Source: SVTX01 sp045602385 (GTDB lineage: Bacteria > Bacillota > Clostridia > Oscillospirales > CAG-272). Taken from it: a stretch of DNA of 24,611 nt. The position numbers and the translations under genes were made by a program. The DNA is taken from the NCBI GenBank assembly GCA_045602385.1, contig JAZSBL010000006.1, forward strand, positions 1 through 24,611. The letters run 5' to 3'. Shown here in pieces: positions 8,173 through 15,286 of this stretch (its first letter is position 1; each line of letters opens with the position of its first letter). Under the pieces are notes generated by a model. The model ran no database searches. It was not told where the DNA came from and saw only the letters and a program-made list of their open reading frames with translations.

Positions 8173-8178
8173 CTGTTT

Positions 8179-8820
8179 TTATTCATTTTCACGTATTTGT
8201 GATATAGCAGCTCTGATATCGGCAGATGAGTAACCCAGCCTTGTCAGAGAAGCATACATTTTATCCCTCTCTTTTCTTTCGTCGGGAATGGCGGCATATT
8301 TTTTCTCAATTACACACCTGCATTTCTCCGCGAAATCCACACAGTCAAGAGAAGAAGAGACCCGCCCTATTATCTCAGAGGGAAAGCCCTCCTCAAAAAG
8401 CTTTTTGAGAATGCGTGAGCGCCCCCATAGCTTTTCAAGCATAAGCTCCGCGCGACGGACGGCGATATCCTCCTCGTCAACAAAGCCCCTCTCCCGGATT
8501 ATCTCAACAGCCTCCCTGCTGACCTCCTTGGAAAAGCCCTTGACGATCAGCTTTCTGTAAAGAGCCTTCAGGGAGCTTGGGACATAGGCAAAGCTTGCCA
8601 ATGCAGACGAATATGCCGCCGTGACCTGCGAATAAAAGTCTATCTCCGATAGCATTTCGCCGACCTCTGCGCCTATCTCAATATCAAAGGATAGGAACAA
8701 CTCGTCAAGCAATATAAACTCCACCGCTTCACTCCCACTGCCATTTGATACCTCGATGCTGACAAGATAGGTGGAATCTCCTCGCCTGACGATCCCCTTT
8801 ACTGTTGCACATCCGATCAT
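8179..8820 (-). CDS. recX: Regulatory protein RecX (213 aa)
   Basis: Modulator of RecA filaments; RecX proteins bind the RecA filament groove and limit its activity. The identification rests on the helical repeat pattern (for example LYRKLIVKGFSKEVSREAVE around residues 86-105 and RGFVDEEDIAVRRAELM around 110-126) and on its position directly behind recA. The gap to recA is 3 nt (stop TGA, then TAA, then ATG) and only a weak GGTGA ribosome site is visible, which suggests translational coupling to recA. Length is typical of Firmicutes RecX. The family is poorly conserved, so the neighbourhood carries part of the weight. Confidence 0.88.
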   Translation of the reverse strand: MIGCATVKGIVRRGDSTYLVSIEVSNGSGSEAVEFILLDELFLSFDIEIGAEVGEMLSEIDFYSQVTAAYSSALASFAYVPSSLKALYRKLIVKGFSKEVSREAVEIIRERGFVDEEDIAVRRAELMLEKLWGRSRILKKLFEEGFPSEIIGRVSSSLDCVDFAEKCRCVIEKKYAAIPDERKERDKMYASLTRLGYSSADIRAAISQIRENE

Positions 8821-8823
8821 TTA

Positions 8824-9939
8824 TCAGTCGTCACCGAGAGTGCGGATGTCAAAATCGTCATCGTCACCGTCGTCAAGCTCAAATTCTTCTTCATTAAGAA
8901 CACCGTCGTTCTTGAGCATATGCTCTCTTACCTTTGCCTCTATCTCTGCGGCGAACTCCGGGTTATCCTCAAACAGTCTCTTAACGTTGTCCTTACCCTG
9001 CGCAAGTCTGTTGCCATCGTAAGAGAACCAAGAACCGCTCTTTTTAATGATATCCGCCATAATAGCAAAATCAAGTATCTCACCCATGCGAGAGATTCCC
9101 TTGCCGTAGAGAATATCAAACTCAGCCACACGGAAGGGGGGAGCTACCTTGTTCTTGACTATCTTGCACTTAACACGGTTTCCGTATATATCCGAGCCGT
9201 TCTTAAGCTGCTCGGTCTTTCTTATATCAATACGAACAGACGCGTAGAACTTAAGCGCGCGACCGCCCGTGGTGGTCTCGGGATTGCCGTACATTACGCC
9301 AACCTTCTCACGAAGCTGGTTAATGAATACAACGATACAGTTGCTCTTTGAGATGACCGCGGTAAGCTTTCTCATAGCCTGAGACATAAGACGCGCCTGA
9401 ACACCGACAGTCGCCTGTCCCATATCTCCGTCGATCTCCTGCTTAGGGACAAGTGCAGCAACAGAGTCAACAACGATAACGTCGATAGCTCCGGAGCGCG
9501 CAAGCGACTCGGTAATAGAAAGCGCGTCCTCGCCGCAATCGGGCTGTGAAACCAGAAGATTCGCAATATCAACGCCAAGCGCCTTTGCGTATACGGGGTC
9601 AAGTGCATGCTCCGCGTCGATAAACGCGGCCTCTCCGCCCGCCTTCTGTACCTCTGCGATTATATGTAATGCAACGGTAGTCTTACCCGAGGATTCGGGG
9701 CCAAAGATCTCAACTATTCTTCCCTTCGGCACACCGCCAATTCCAAGAGCCATGTCAAGAGAAAGCGATCCCGTGGAAACCGCCTGAACCTCCATCTTGG
9801 TGTTCTCGCCAAGCTTCATGATAGCGCCTGCGCCGAACTCTCTTTCTATCTGCGCCATTGCAGTGTTAAGCGCCCTTCTCTTGTCCTCTCTGTCGGTAAG
9901 CTCGCATACCTTTGCCGCCGCCTTTTTTGTTGCTGCCAT
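8824..9939 (-). CDS. recA: Recombinase RecA (371 aa)
   Basis: ATP-dependent DNA strand-exchange protein and SOS co-protease. Walker A is GPESSGKTT (80-88), the DNA-binding loop 2 region lies around GNPETTTGG, and INQLREKVGVMYG is the usual RecA signature. The C-terminus is strongly acidic (DDGDDDDFD), as in most RecA proteins. The frame stays open to 10101, but I place the start at the ATG at 9939: GGAGG lies 5 nt upstream, the N-terminus then matches the family, and the promoter (10000-10028) lies inside the longer frame, so its transcript would not contain the upstream ATG. recX follows after 3 nt. Confidence 0.97.
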   Translation of the reverse strand: MAATKKAAAKVCELTDREDKRRALNTAMAQIEREFGAGAIMKLGENTKMEVQAVSTGSLSLDMALGIGGVPKGRIVEIFGPESSGKTTVALHIIAEVQKAGGEAAFIDAEHALDPVYAKALGVDIANLLVSQPDCGEDALSITESLARSGAIDVIVVDSVAALVPKQEIDGDMGQATVGVQARLMSQAMRKLTAVISKSNCIVVFINQLREKVGVMYGNPETTTGGRALKFYASVRIDIRKTEQLKNGSDIYGNRVKCKIVKNKVAPPFRVAEFDILYGKGISRMGEILDFAIMADIIKKSGSWFSYDGNRLAQGKDNVKRLFEDNPEFAAEIEAKVREHMLKNDGVLNEEEFELDDGDDDDFDIRTLGDD

Positions 9940-9999
9940 TATATCCTCCGTTCCGCGCCGTGCAACGCCCTGCGCACACTGTTTTTCCGTTATGTGATA

Positions 10000-10028
10000 A
10001 TTATACCCCTTTTTCATGCTCTTGTCAA
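10000..10028 (-). promoter_or_regulatory. recA promoter, perfect consensus
   Basis: On the minus strand TTGACA (10023-10028) and TATAAT (10000-10005) are separated by exactly 17 bases, a full sigma-A consensus. It lacks the TGn element seen in its neighbours. Transcription should start near 9993, about 54 nt before the recA ATG. I see no Gram-positive LexA site (CGAAC-N4-GTTCG) over or near it. Confidence 0.85.
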
Positions 10029-10169
10029 GAGGTTTTTGAAAATATTTTTCCAAAATTGGCATTTCGTCTTCGTTTTTCAACCGCATTTTACGCAAAGTCA
10101 TTTTTAAAGTTCCGTTTTTGAAACTAAAGACCCTTAGGGCGCGCGGCGATCAGCTGGGCTTGCCTTCCC

Positions 10170-10198
10170 TTGACTTTTCCCTTGCGTTATGATAAAAT
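10170..10198 (+). promoter_or_regulatory. Promoter of the M32 carboxypeptidase gene
   Basis: TTGACT (10170-10175) and TAAAAT (10193-10198) are 17 bases apart, with TGA directly before the -10 box. The start of transcription near 10205 leaves a short leader holding AAGGAG ahead of the ATG at 10230. It is divergent from the recA promoter 140 bases away. An imperfect dyad AGTTCC-N6-GAAACT (10108-10125) lies between them. Confidence 0.8.
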
Positions 10199-10229
10199 GA
10201 TTGTATTATCCGACCAAAGGAGAAATCAA

Positions 10230-11732
10230 ATGGATACTAATACAGCAATTCAAGAATTTTACACCCTTCAATCAAAGCTCAGCGCATACGAGTATGCAAT
10301 GTCGCTCATCTACTATGACGGCGCAACCACCGCTCCCCGCGCAACAGCGCAAAACAGAGGACATGCCTTGGCAATACTCAGCGAGGAGGCATATAAGCTC
10401 TCAACAGGCGATGAAATGATGTCCCTGATTGAATATCTCAACGCGCACAAGGACGAGCTTTCCAAAAAGGACGCGCGTTCGGTTTACCTTGCGTCCAAGG
10501 ATCTTGAAGAAATGAAGAAGATCCCCATGGAGGAATATATCGCATATCAGGAGCTTATGGTAGAGGCAGACGACGTGTGGCACCGCGCAAAGGAGGAAAG
10601 CAACTTTGAGCTTTTCCGCCCCGTGCTTGAGAAGATTTTTGAAACGACAAGACGCTTCGCGGCATACTGCGCGCCAGAAAAAGAGCCGTATAACTACTGC
10701 CTTGGCAAATTTGAGGACGGCCTCACCATGGATAAGTGCGACGAGTTCTTCTCTGCCCTGAAAGAGAGAATAGTCCCTCTTATTAAGAAAATAGGCAACG
10801 CCCCGCAGGTTGACGATTCCTGCATCAGGGGCGAGTTTGACAATGCAACACAAGAGAGCTTCTCCTATGAGCTTATGAAGCTTATGGGCATAGATCTTGA
10901 CCGTTGCGGGCTTGGAACGACCGAGCACCCCTTCACGACAAGCATTGGCTCGCACCACGACGTAAGAATTACAACAAATTACGACAATACCAATATCGCA
11001 TCCTCAATGTTCAGCGTTATCCACGAGGGAGGACACGCGCTCTACGATATGAATTCCGACGAGGAATATGCATACACCAATCTTGACGGCGGTGTATCTA
11101 TGGGCATTCACGAGAGCCAGAGCCGTTTTTACGAGAATCTGCTTGGCAGAAGCTATGATTTCGTCACCTGCCTTTTCCCCAAGATGCAGGAATGCTTCCC
11201 CGGTAAATTTGACAGCTGCACCGCGATGGACGTATATAAGGCAATCAACCTTGTAACACCGTCATTGATCAGAACCGAGGCCGACGAAGTAACCTACTGC
11301 TTGCACGTAATGATCCGCTACGAGCTTGAAAAGCGAGTTGTGGGCGGCACACTTGAGGTCAAGGATCTGCCCCAAGAGTGGAACAGACTCTACAAGGAAT
11401 ATCTCGGCGTTGACGTTCCCGACGACAAGAGAGGCGTCCTTCAGGATAGCCACTGGTCAGGCGGCGGAATCGGATATTTCCCATCCTATGCGCTGGGTAG
11501 CGCATACGGCGCGCACCTTCTCCACAAAATGAAGGAAACGGTTGACGTTGAAAAATGCCTGCGTGAGGGCAACTTTGCTCCTATCAACGAATGGAACCGC
11601 GAGCATATCTGGAAATACGGACGTCTTCAGAATCCGGGAGATCTTCTTCAGGAAGCTCTCGGCGAGGAATTTGACCCCACCTACTACACGGATTATCTTG
11701 AGGAAAAGTACTCAAAGATATATAATTTATAA
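10230..11732 (+). CDS. M32 family metallocarboxypeptidase (500 aa)
   Basis: Cytoplasmic zinc carboxypeptidase of the thermostable carboxypeptidase (Taq) family, which trims C-terminal residues from peptides. The metal motif is HEGGH (H265-H269) and the second family motif HESQSRFYEN begins at H294, its Glu being the third zinc ligand. N-terminal YDGATTAPRA and C-terminal YFPSYALGSAYGAHLL are also family signatures. No signal peptide. The frame opens at 10170, but AAGGAG just before 10230 and the promoter at 10170-10198 place the start at 10230; the resulting 500 aa is the usual length. It stands alone between recA and asd. Confidence 0.93.
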   Translation: MDTNTAIQEFYTLQSKLSAYEYAMSLIYYDGATTAPRATAQNRGHALAILSEEAYKLSTGDEMMSLIEYLNAHKDELSKKDARSVYLASKDLEEMKKIPMEEYIAYQELMVEADDVWHRAKEESNFELFRPVLEKIFETTRRFAAYCAPEKEPYNYCLGKFEDGLTMDKCDEFFSALKERIVPLIKKIGNAPQVDDSCIRGEFDNATQESFSYELMKLMGIDLDRCGLGTTEHPFTTSIGSHHDVRITTNYDNTNIASSMFSVIHEGGHALYDMNSDEEYAYTNLDGGVSMGIHESQSRFYENLLGRSYDFVTCLFPKMQECFPGKFDSCTAMDVYKAINLVTPSLIRTEADEVTYCLHVMIRYELEKRVVGGTLEVKDLPQEWNRLYKEYLGVDVPDDKRGVLQDSHWSGGGIGYFPSYALGSAYGAHLLHKMKETVDVEKCLREGNFAPINEWNREHIWKYGRLQNPGDLLQEALGEEFDPTYYTDYLEEKYSKIYNL

Positions 11733-11738
11733 GAAATT

Positions 11739-11771
11739 ACGCCCTGCGACATCCAGCCGTGGGGCGTTTTT
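11739..11771 (+). terminator. Possible terminator after the M32 gene
   Basis: ACGCCC (11739-11744) can pair with GGGCGT (11762-11767), followed by TTTTAC. The loop of 17 nt is long for an intrinsic terminator, so the call is weak; its position 6 nt past the stop codon supports it. Confidence 0.5.
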
Positions 11772-11847
11772 ACACTATGTACAAATATCGCATCATCAAG
11801 CTAAAAAAATTTATTAAATATTCGCGGGTAAAATTGCTTACATTTTA

Positions 11848-11876
11848 TTGAAAAGAGTAATATAATATGGTATAAT
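11848..11876 (+). promoter_or_regulatory. Promoter of asd
   Basis: TTGAAA (11848-11853) and TATAAT (11871-11876) are 17 bases apart and TGG precedes the -10 box. The leader of about 40 nt is too short for a lysine riboswitch or other large aptamer. Confidence 0.8.
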
Positions 11877-11922
11877 TGTTTTATCTTATAAGAAAAACTC
11901 ACCGAAAAGAGGTACATATAAA

Positions 11923-12996
11923 ATGGCAAAAATGAAGGTCGGCGTCGTTGGCGCCACTGGTATGGTAGGTCAGAGATTCCTCTCTATGCTCGCAGAGCAC
12001 CCCTACTTTGAGGTTATCAAGCTCGCTGCATCCAAGAACAGCGCAGGCAAGACTTATGCAGAGGCTCTCGGCGGTCGCTGGAAGCTCGCTAATCCCATGC
12101 CCGAGAAATACAAGGATATGGTAGTTATTGACGCAGAGAACGTTGACGAAATGAAGGACTGCCAGTTTGTATTCTGCGCAGTTAATATGAAGAAGGATGA
12201 GATCAAGGCACTTGAGGAAAAGTACGCAAAGGCTGAGATCCCGGTAGTATCAAACAACTCCGCTCACCGCTGGACTCCCGACGTGCCTATGGTAGTACCG
12301 GAGATCAACCCCGAGCATCTTGAGGTCATCAAGTCCCAGAGAGAGCGCCTTGGCACAAAGCGCGGCTTTATCGCGGTTAAGCCCAACTGCTCTATTCAGG
12401 CTTATGTTCCCGAGCTCACACCCCTCCGCAAGTACGGAATAAAGGAAGTAGTTGCAACTACCTATCAGGCCATCTCCGGCGCAGGCAAGACATTCAACGA
12501 GTGGCCCGAAATGATAGACAATATCATTCCCTTCATCGGCGGCGAGGAGGAAAAGAGTGAGCAGGAGCCCCTCCGCGTTTGGGGTAAGGTCGAGAACGGT
12601 CAGATCGTCAAGTCGGACGACGTTAAGATCACAACTCAGTGCATCCGCGTTCCCGTTACCGACGGTCATACCGCAGCTGTATTTGTAAAATTTGAGAATA
12701 AGCCCACTAAGGAGCAGATCCTCGAGGATTGGAAGAGCTTTAAGGGACTTCCCCAGGAGCTTGGTCTCCCCAACGCTCCCGAGCAGTTCATTACCTACTT
12801 TGAGGAAGAAAACCGTCCTCAGGCTCGCCTTGACCGCGACATCTACGGCGGCATGGGCGTGACCGCAGGTCGTCTCCGTGAGGACTCTATCTACGACTAT
12901 AAGTTCGTAGGCCTCGCACATAACACCGTCCGCGGCGCCGCAGGCGGAGCAGTCCTCATCGCAGAGCTTCTCTACAGACTCGGCTATTTTGATTGA
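11923..12996 (+). CDS. asd: Aspartate-semialdehyde dehydrogenase, archaeal/fungal type (357 aa)
   Basis: NADPH-dependent reduction of aspartyl phosphate to aspartate semialdehyde, the branch to lysine/diaminopimelate, threonine and methionine. It has the Rossmann loop GATGMVGQR (10-18), SNNSAHRW (residues about 110-117), the active-site Cys in KPNCSIQ (C156), TTYQAISGAGK and IPFIGGEEEK. The last two belong to the archaeal/fungal-like subgroup, which also occurs in Clostridia, rather than the Escherichia coli type. AGAGG lies about 10 nt before the ATG, slightly long. Monocistronic by position: its own promoter, and a palindrome plus a terminator behind it. Confidence 0.94.
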   Translation: MAKMKVGVVGATGMVGQRFLSMLAEHPYFEVIKLAASKNSAGKTYAEALGGRWKLANPMPEKYKDMVVIDAENVDEMKDCQFVFCAVNMKKDEIKALEEKYAKAEIPVVSNNSAHRWTPDVPMVVPEINPEHLEVIKSQRERLGTKRGFIAVKPNCSIQAYVPELTPLRKYGIKEVVATTYQAISGAGKTFNEWPEMIDNIIPFIGGEEEKSEQEPLRVWGKVENGQIVKSDDVKITTQCIRVPVTDGHTAAVFVKFENKPTKEQILEDWKSFKGLPQELGLPNAPEQFITYFEEENRPQARLDRDIYGGMGVTAGRLREDSIYDYKFVGLAHNTVRGAAGGAVLIAELLYRLGYFD

Positions 12997-13012
12997 TTAG
13001 AGGGATAATAGA

Positions 13013-13062
13013 TGCAGGGGGAGGAGAAAGCTTTTTGAAAAAAGTTTTCTCCTCCCCCTGCA
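13013..13062. repeat. Long near-perfect palindrome (24-bp stem)
   Basis: TGCAGGGGGAGGAGAAAGCTTTTT (written as arm 13013-13036) pairs with 13039-13062 through 24 positions, with a single G-T wobble (13030/13045) and a 2-nt loop. CCCCCTCCTCTTTCAAAAACC follows (13063-13083), echoing part of the arm. The start is 17 nt past the asd stop codon. No T-run follows, so it is not a standard terminator. I associate this G-rich palindrome style, and the short spurious frames it creates, with repeats dispersed in clostridial genomes; that is recollection, not a search result. Confidence 0.7.
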
Positions 13063-13165
13063 CCCCCTCCTCTTTCAAAAACCTTTAATAGATAAGGGTT
13101 GGTTGAAGGCCATTCCCCATTGATAGACGAAGAGTTATTTAATCTATAAAGTTTATAATTATGAA

Positions 13166-13202
13166 AATCCCCGACAGGTTTATCCGTCGGGGATTGTTTT
13201 TT
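13166..13202. terminator. Bidirectional terminator between asd and the CNNM gene
   Basis: AATCCCCGAC/GTCGGGGATT (13166-13175 with 13186-13195) forms a perfect 10-bp stem followed by GTTTTTT on the plus strand. On the minus strand it begins 5 nt past the stop of the CNNM/CorC gene and is followed by TTCATAATT. Convergent genes share it. Confidence 0.8.
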
Positions 13203-14646
13203 ATTCTTCTGTTGTGGGCTCCGCGACGGCTTCCTCGTCGTCGGATTCGGCTTCACGTATTATGACCACTTCTTCTCTTTCATCATCGTCATCGTCATCA
13301 TCCTCGTCCTCATCGACGGGTCTTTCCTTAACAGTGACAAGAGTAGATTCAATTCTATGGTCTGCTACCTTTTCAACCTTGATTATAAGGTCTTCGGTTT
13401 CAACCTCAAGTGTAGAGCCGTCATCGGGAATTTCACCAAGAAGGCCGAAGATATATCCGCCAAAGGTGTCGCAATCCTCGGTGTCAAAGGAAATGTCAAG
13501 CGCCTCGGAAAGCTCGGTAAGAGATGCCGAGCCAAGTATCTTCCACTCTCTGGTTTCTTCGTTAAGGCACTCGATCTCTTTAACAATGACCTCGTCCTTC
13601 TCGTCCATGTCACCAACAAGGAGCTCAAGCAGGTCGTGAATGGTAATAACACCGTGTGTTCCACCATATTCATCAACTACTACTGCGAAATAGTTTCTGG
13701 TTTCCTTCATGTTGGAGAACAGAACGTCCGCCTTCATGTTTTCGGGAACAAAGTAAGGCTTTTCCGCAGCGACCTTCATAGCCTCTGCAACGCTCTTGCA
13801 CTCCGCACGGAAGAATTTCTTGATATTAAGCACTGCAACTACGTCGTCTGCGCTCTCTCCGCATATCGGGTAGTAGCCGTGTCTTGACGTAGCGATGACC
13901 TGCTTCCAATCCTCAAGAGTATCGTCGCGGTAGATCATCTTAACGTTTGTTCGGTGAGTGCAGACCTCGGATATGAGAATATCGTCGAACTCAAAGATAT
14001 TCTGGATCATCTCGTTCTCCATGCTGTCGATAGCGCCCGCCTCGCTGGAGGTGTCAAGCATGATACGGATCTCCTCCTCGCTTGCAGCTTCCTCCTCCTC
14101 GTGGGGATTTACGCCAAACAAACGGAGAATGCCGTTAGTAGTCTTTGTAAGAATCCAGACAAAGGGCGCGAATATTACCGCAAACACTCTGATAAATCCG
14201 CAGATCGCAAGTGAATATCCCTCTGCGTGCTTAATCGCAAGCTTTTTGGGGACAAGCTCACCGAAAATTATACTGAAGAATGAGAGAAGAAGCGTAATAA
14301 CTACGACAAATACTCCCTCGGGAATGTAAATGCCTCTTTCTGCAACGAAAGAAAGGCTGTTGAACCATCCTGTAAGGGGTTCTGCAAAGCTATCCGCGGC
14401 AAACGCGGAGCCCAAGAATCCCGCAAGTGTGATTGCAACCTGAATTGTGGAAAGGAATTTTGAAGAGTCGCTTGTAAACTTTTCAAGTCGTCTTGCCTTG
14501 CGTCTGACCTTCTTGTTTCCCTCCTCGATCATTTTTTCGATCTTTGCCGAATTGATAGATAAGAATGCCGTTTCGGCGGCGGCAAATATGGCGTTAAGCC
14601 CTATCAGAAATAACTGTAATAATATGGGAACTATGTATGGTATCAT
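13201..14646 (-). CDS. CNNM/CorC (HlyC-type) membrane protein with CBS pair (481 aa)
   Basis: Integral membrane protein of the DUF21-CBS-CorC_HlyC architecture; relatives such as MpfA export Mg2+, and the older name hemolysin is misleading. About four hydrophobic segments lie at 1-28, 63-85, 106-127 and 143-168 (DUF21), followed by a CBS pair (about 210-335; VVVDEYGGTHGVITIHDLLE is its classic end) and a CorC_HlyC domain (about 350-440). The last 41 residues are extremely acidic, with 13 of 15 residues Asp or Glu at 445-459, beyond the usual family end. AGGAG lies 12 nt before the ATG, which is long. The gene is preceded by a leader of about 290 nt and is divergent from a metal ATPase. Confidence 0.88.
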   Translation of the reverse strand: MIPYIVPILLQLFLIGLNAIFAAAETAFLSINSAKIEKMIEEGNKKVRRKARRLEKFTSDSSKFLSTIQVAITLAGFLGSAFAADSFAEPLTGWFNSLSFVAERGIYIPEGVFVVVITLLLSFFSIIFGELVPKKLAIKHAEGYSLAICGFIRVFAVIFAPFVWILTKTTNGILRLFGVNPHEEEEAASEEEIRIMLDTSSEAGAIDSMENEMIQNIFEFDDILISEVCTHRTNVKMIYRDDTLEDWKQVIATSRHGYYPICGESADDVVAVLNIKKFFRAECKSVAEAMKVAAEKPYFVPENMKADVLFSNMKETRNYFAVVVDEYGGTHGVITIHDLLELLVGDMDEKDEVIVKEIECLNEETREWKILGSASLTELSEALDISFDTEDCDTFGGYIFGLLGEIPDDGSTLEVETEDLIIKVEKVADHRIESTLVTVKERPVDEDEDDDDDDDEREEVVIIREAESDDEEAVAEPTTEE

Positions 14647-14933
14647 AATAATAATTAACTCCTAAAAATGTTGATTCTATAAGTGTTTTTCATTGTTTTT
14701 CCTGAACGCAAAAAAGCATAGCCACAGAACTCCCACCCCTATCATTTCGGGACGAGATCCTTTGGATATGCTGCCGGGTCACGAAATATAATGAAATCCA
14801 CGCACAACAGTTAAGGCATTACACATACAAGTAGTGTCCGTACTATCGCCGTCATCCATTTTAAAATACCTTCCTTATATAATAATTAGCTTTTCTTTAT
14901 GAATAGCCTGCCTGCCCTACATACTCGGACATT
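14647..14933 (-). other. Long 5' leader of the CNNM/CorC gene
   Basis: About 287 nt separate the predicted transcription start (near 14933, from the promoter at 14940-14968) and the ATG at 14646. It holds a possible 26-codon leader ORF (14779-14859). I found no match to the M-box, NiCo or yybP-ykoY consensus on this strand. Its length, together with the metal-transport gene it precedes, points to RNA-level or translation-level control. Confidence 0.45.
14779..14859 (-). CDS. Possible acidic leader peptide (26 aa)
   Basis: A short frame in the CNNM leader begins MDDGDSTDTT: four of its first eight residues are Asp. It ends in TGA (14779-14781). An AAGGAAGG site lies 9 nt before its ATG. In the same frame after TGA the sequence stays open for another 33 codons to TAG (14677), including a hydrophobic run GVGVLWLCFFAF. 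Known family context: MgtL of enteric bacteria controls a Mg2+ transporter by destabilising ribosomes at acidic and proline codons. A similar role here is inference from composition and position only. It could also be a chance frame. Confidence 0.3.
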   Translation of the reverse strand: MDDGDSTDTTCMCNALTVVRGFHYIS

Positions 14934-14939
14934 ATGTGT

Positions 14940-14968
14940 ATCATATCATATACATATGTTAAAGTCAA
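14940..14968 (-). promoter_or_regulatory. Promoter of the CNNM/CorC gene
   Basis: On the minus strand TTGACT (14963-14968) and TATGAT (14940-14945) are 17 bases apart with TGA before the -10 box. It lies back to back with the ATPase promoter at 15062-15090. Confidence 0.75.
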
Positions 14969-15061
14969 GGAAAACGTCCCCTTGTTAACACTTTATTTAC
15001 AAAATTTACAATAAAAATTCTATTTTTCACTCTATTTGTTTAAAAAAAGTATGCAAAGCCC

Positions 15062-15090
15062 TTGACATTTTTTCGAATTAATGATAAAAT
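15062..15090 (+). promoter_or_regulatory. Promoter of the riboswitch-ATPase transcript
   Basis: TTGACA (15062-15067) and TAAAAT (15085-15090) are 17 bases apart with TGA directly before the -10 box. Transcription near 15097 would begin at the 5' strand of the riboswitch P1 helix. Confidence 0.85.
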
Positions 15091-15097
15091 ATCCTTT

Positions 15098-15194
15098 GTA
15101 GGGGAGTAATCGACGTCGGCATCCCCCGACGTAACAGTGTCAACATGTTGGGTGCCATACGCGCTCTGGCTCTGTTTTAAACGGTGAGACTTAT
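15098..15194 (+). ncRNA. Manganese riboswitch aptamer (yybP-ykoY class)
   Basis: The aptamer carries the class landmarks in order: GGGGAGTA at 15101-15108, a variable hairpin ACGTCGG/CCGACGT (15113-15119 with 15126-15132), GTCAACAT (15139-15146), the pyrimidine-rich CGCGCTCTGGC (15160-15170) and GGTGAGACTTAT (15183-15194) closing the element. P1 can form between GTAGG (15098-15102) and CTTAT (15190-15194). The class is known to bind Mn2+ and to control Mn2+ efflux, often by P-type ATPases, MntP or TerC proteins. The gene downstream is a P-type cation ATPase, which fits. Identification is by eye against the remembered consensus; a covariance-model scan would settle it. Confidence 0.8.
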
Positions 15195-15228
15195 CTGTTT
15201 TTTTGGGAGCAGATGAGTCTTTTCTTTT
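15187..15228 (+). terminator. Riboswitch-controlled terminator
   Basis: AGACTTATCTG (15187-15197) pairs with CAGATGAGTCT (15210-15220) in an 11-bp stem with one G-T wobble, followed by TTTCTTTT. Its left arm includes CTTAT, the 3' strand of the aptamer P1 helix. The two helices exclude one another, so metal binding should stop terminator formation and turn the ATPase on. Confidence 0.8.
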
Positions 15229-15286
15229 ACTTCGGCAAATACTAAATTGTAAATATAATTATTGAAAATAAAAAAGGAGAAAAAAC

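Noticed and set aside
9940..10101. 54-residue N-terminal extension of RecA
   Set aside because: The recA promoter lies inside it and the GGAGG-supported ATG at 9939 gives the normal RecA N-terminus.
10108..10125. AGTTCC-N6-GAAACT dyad as a LexA box
   Set aside because: The arms and spacing do not fit CGAAC-N4-GTTCG and the site is over 100 bases upstream of the recA start.
12984..13256. 90-codon minus-strand frame over the asd palindrome
   Set aside because: It reads through the palindrome and terminator, and its sequence is a translation of repeat DNA.
14647..14933. M-box or NiCo riboswitch in the CNNM leader
   Set aside because: I looked for the conserved M-box and NiCo landmarks on the minus strand and found none in the right order.
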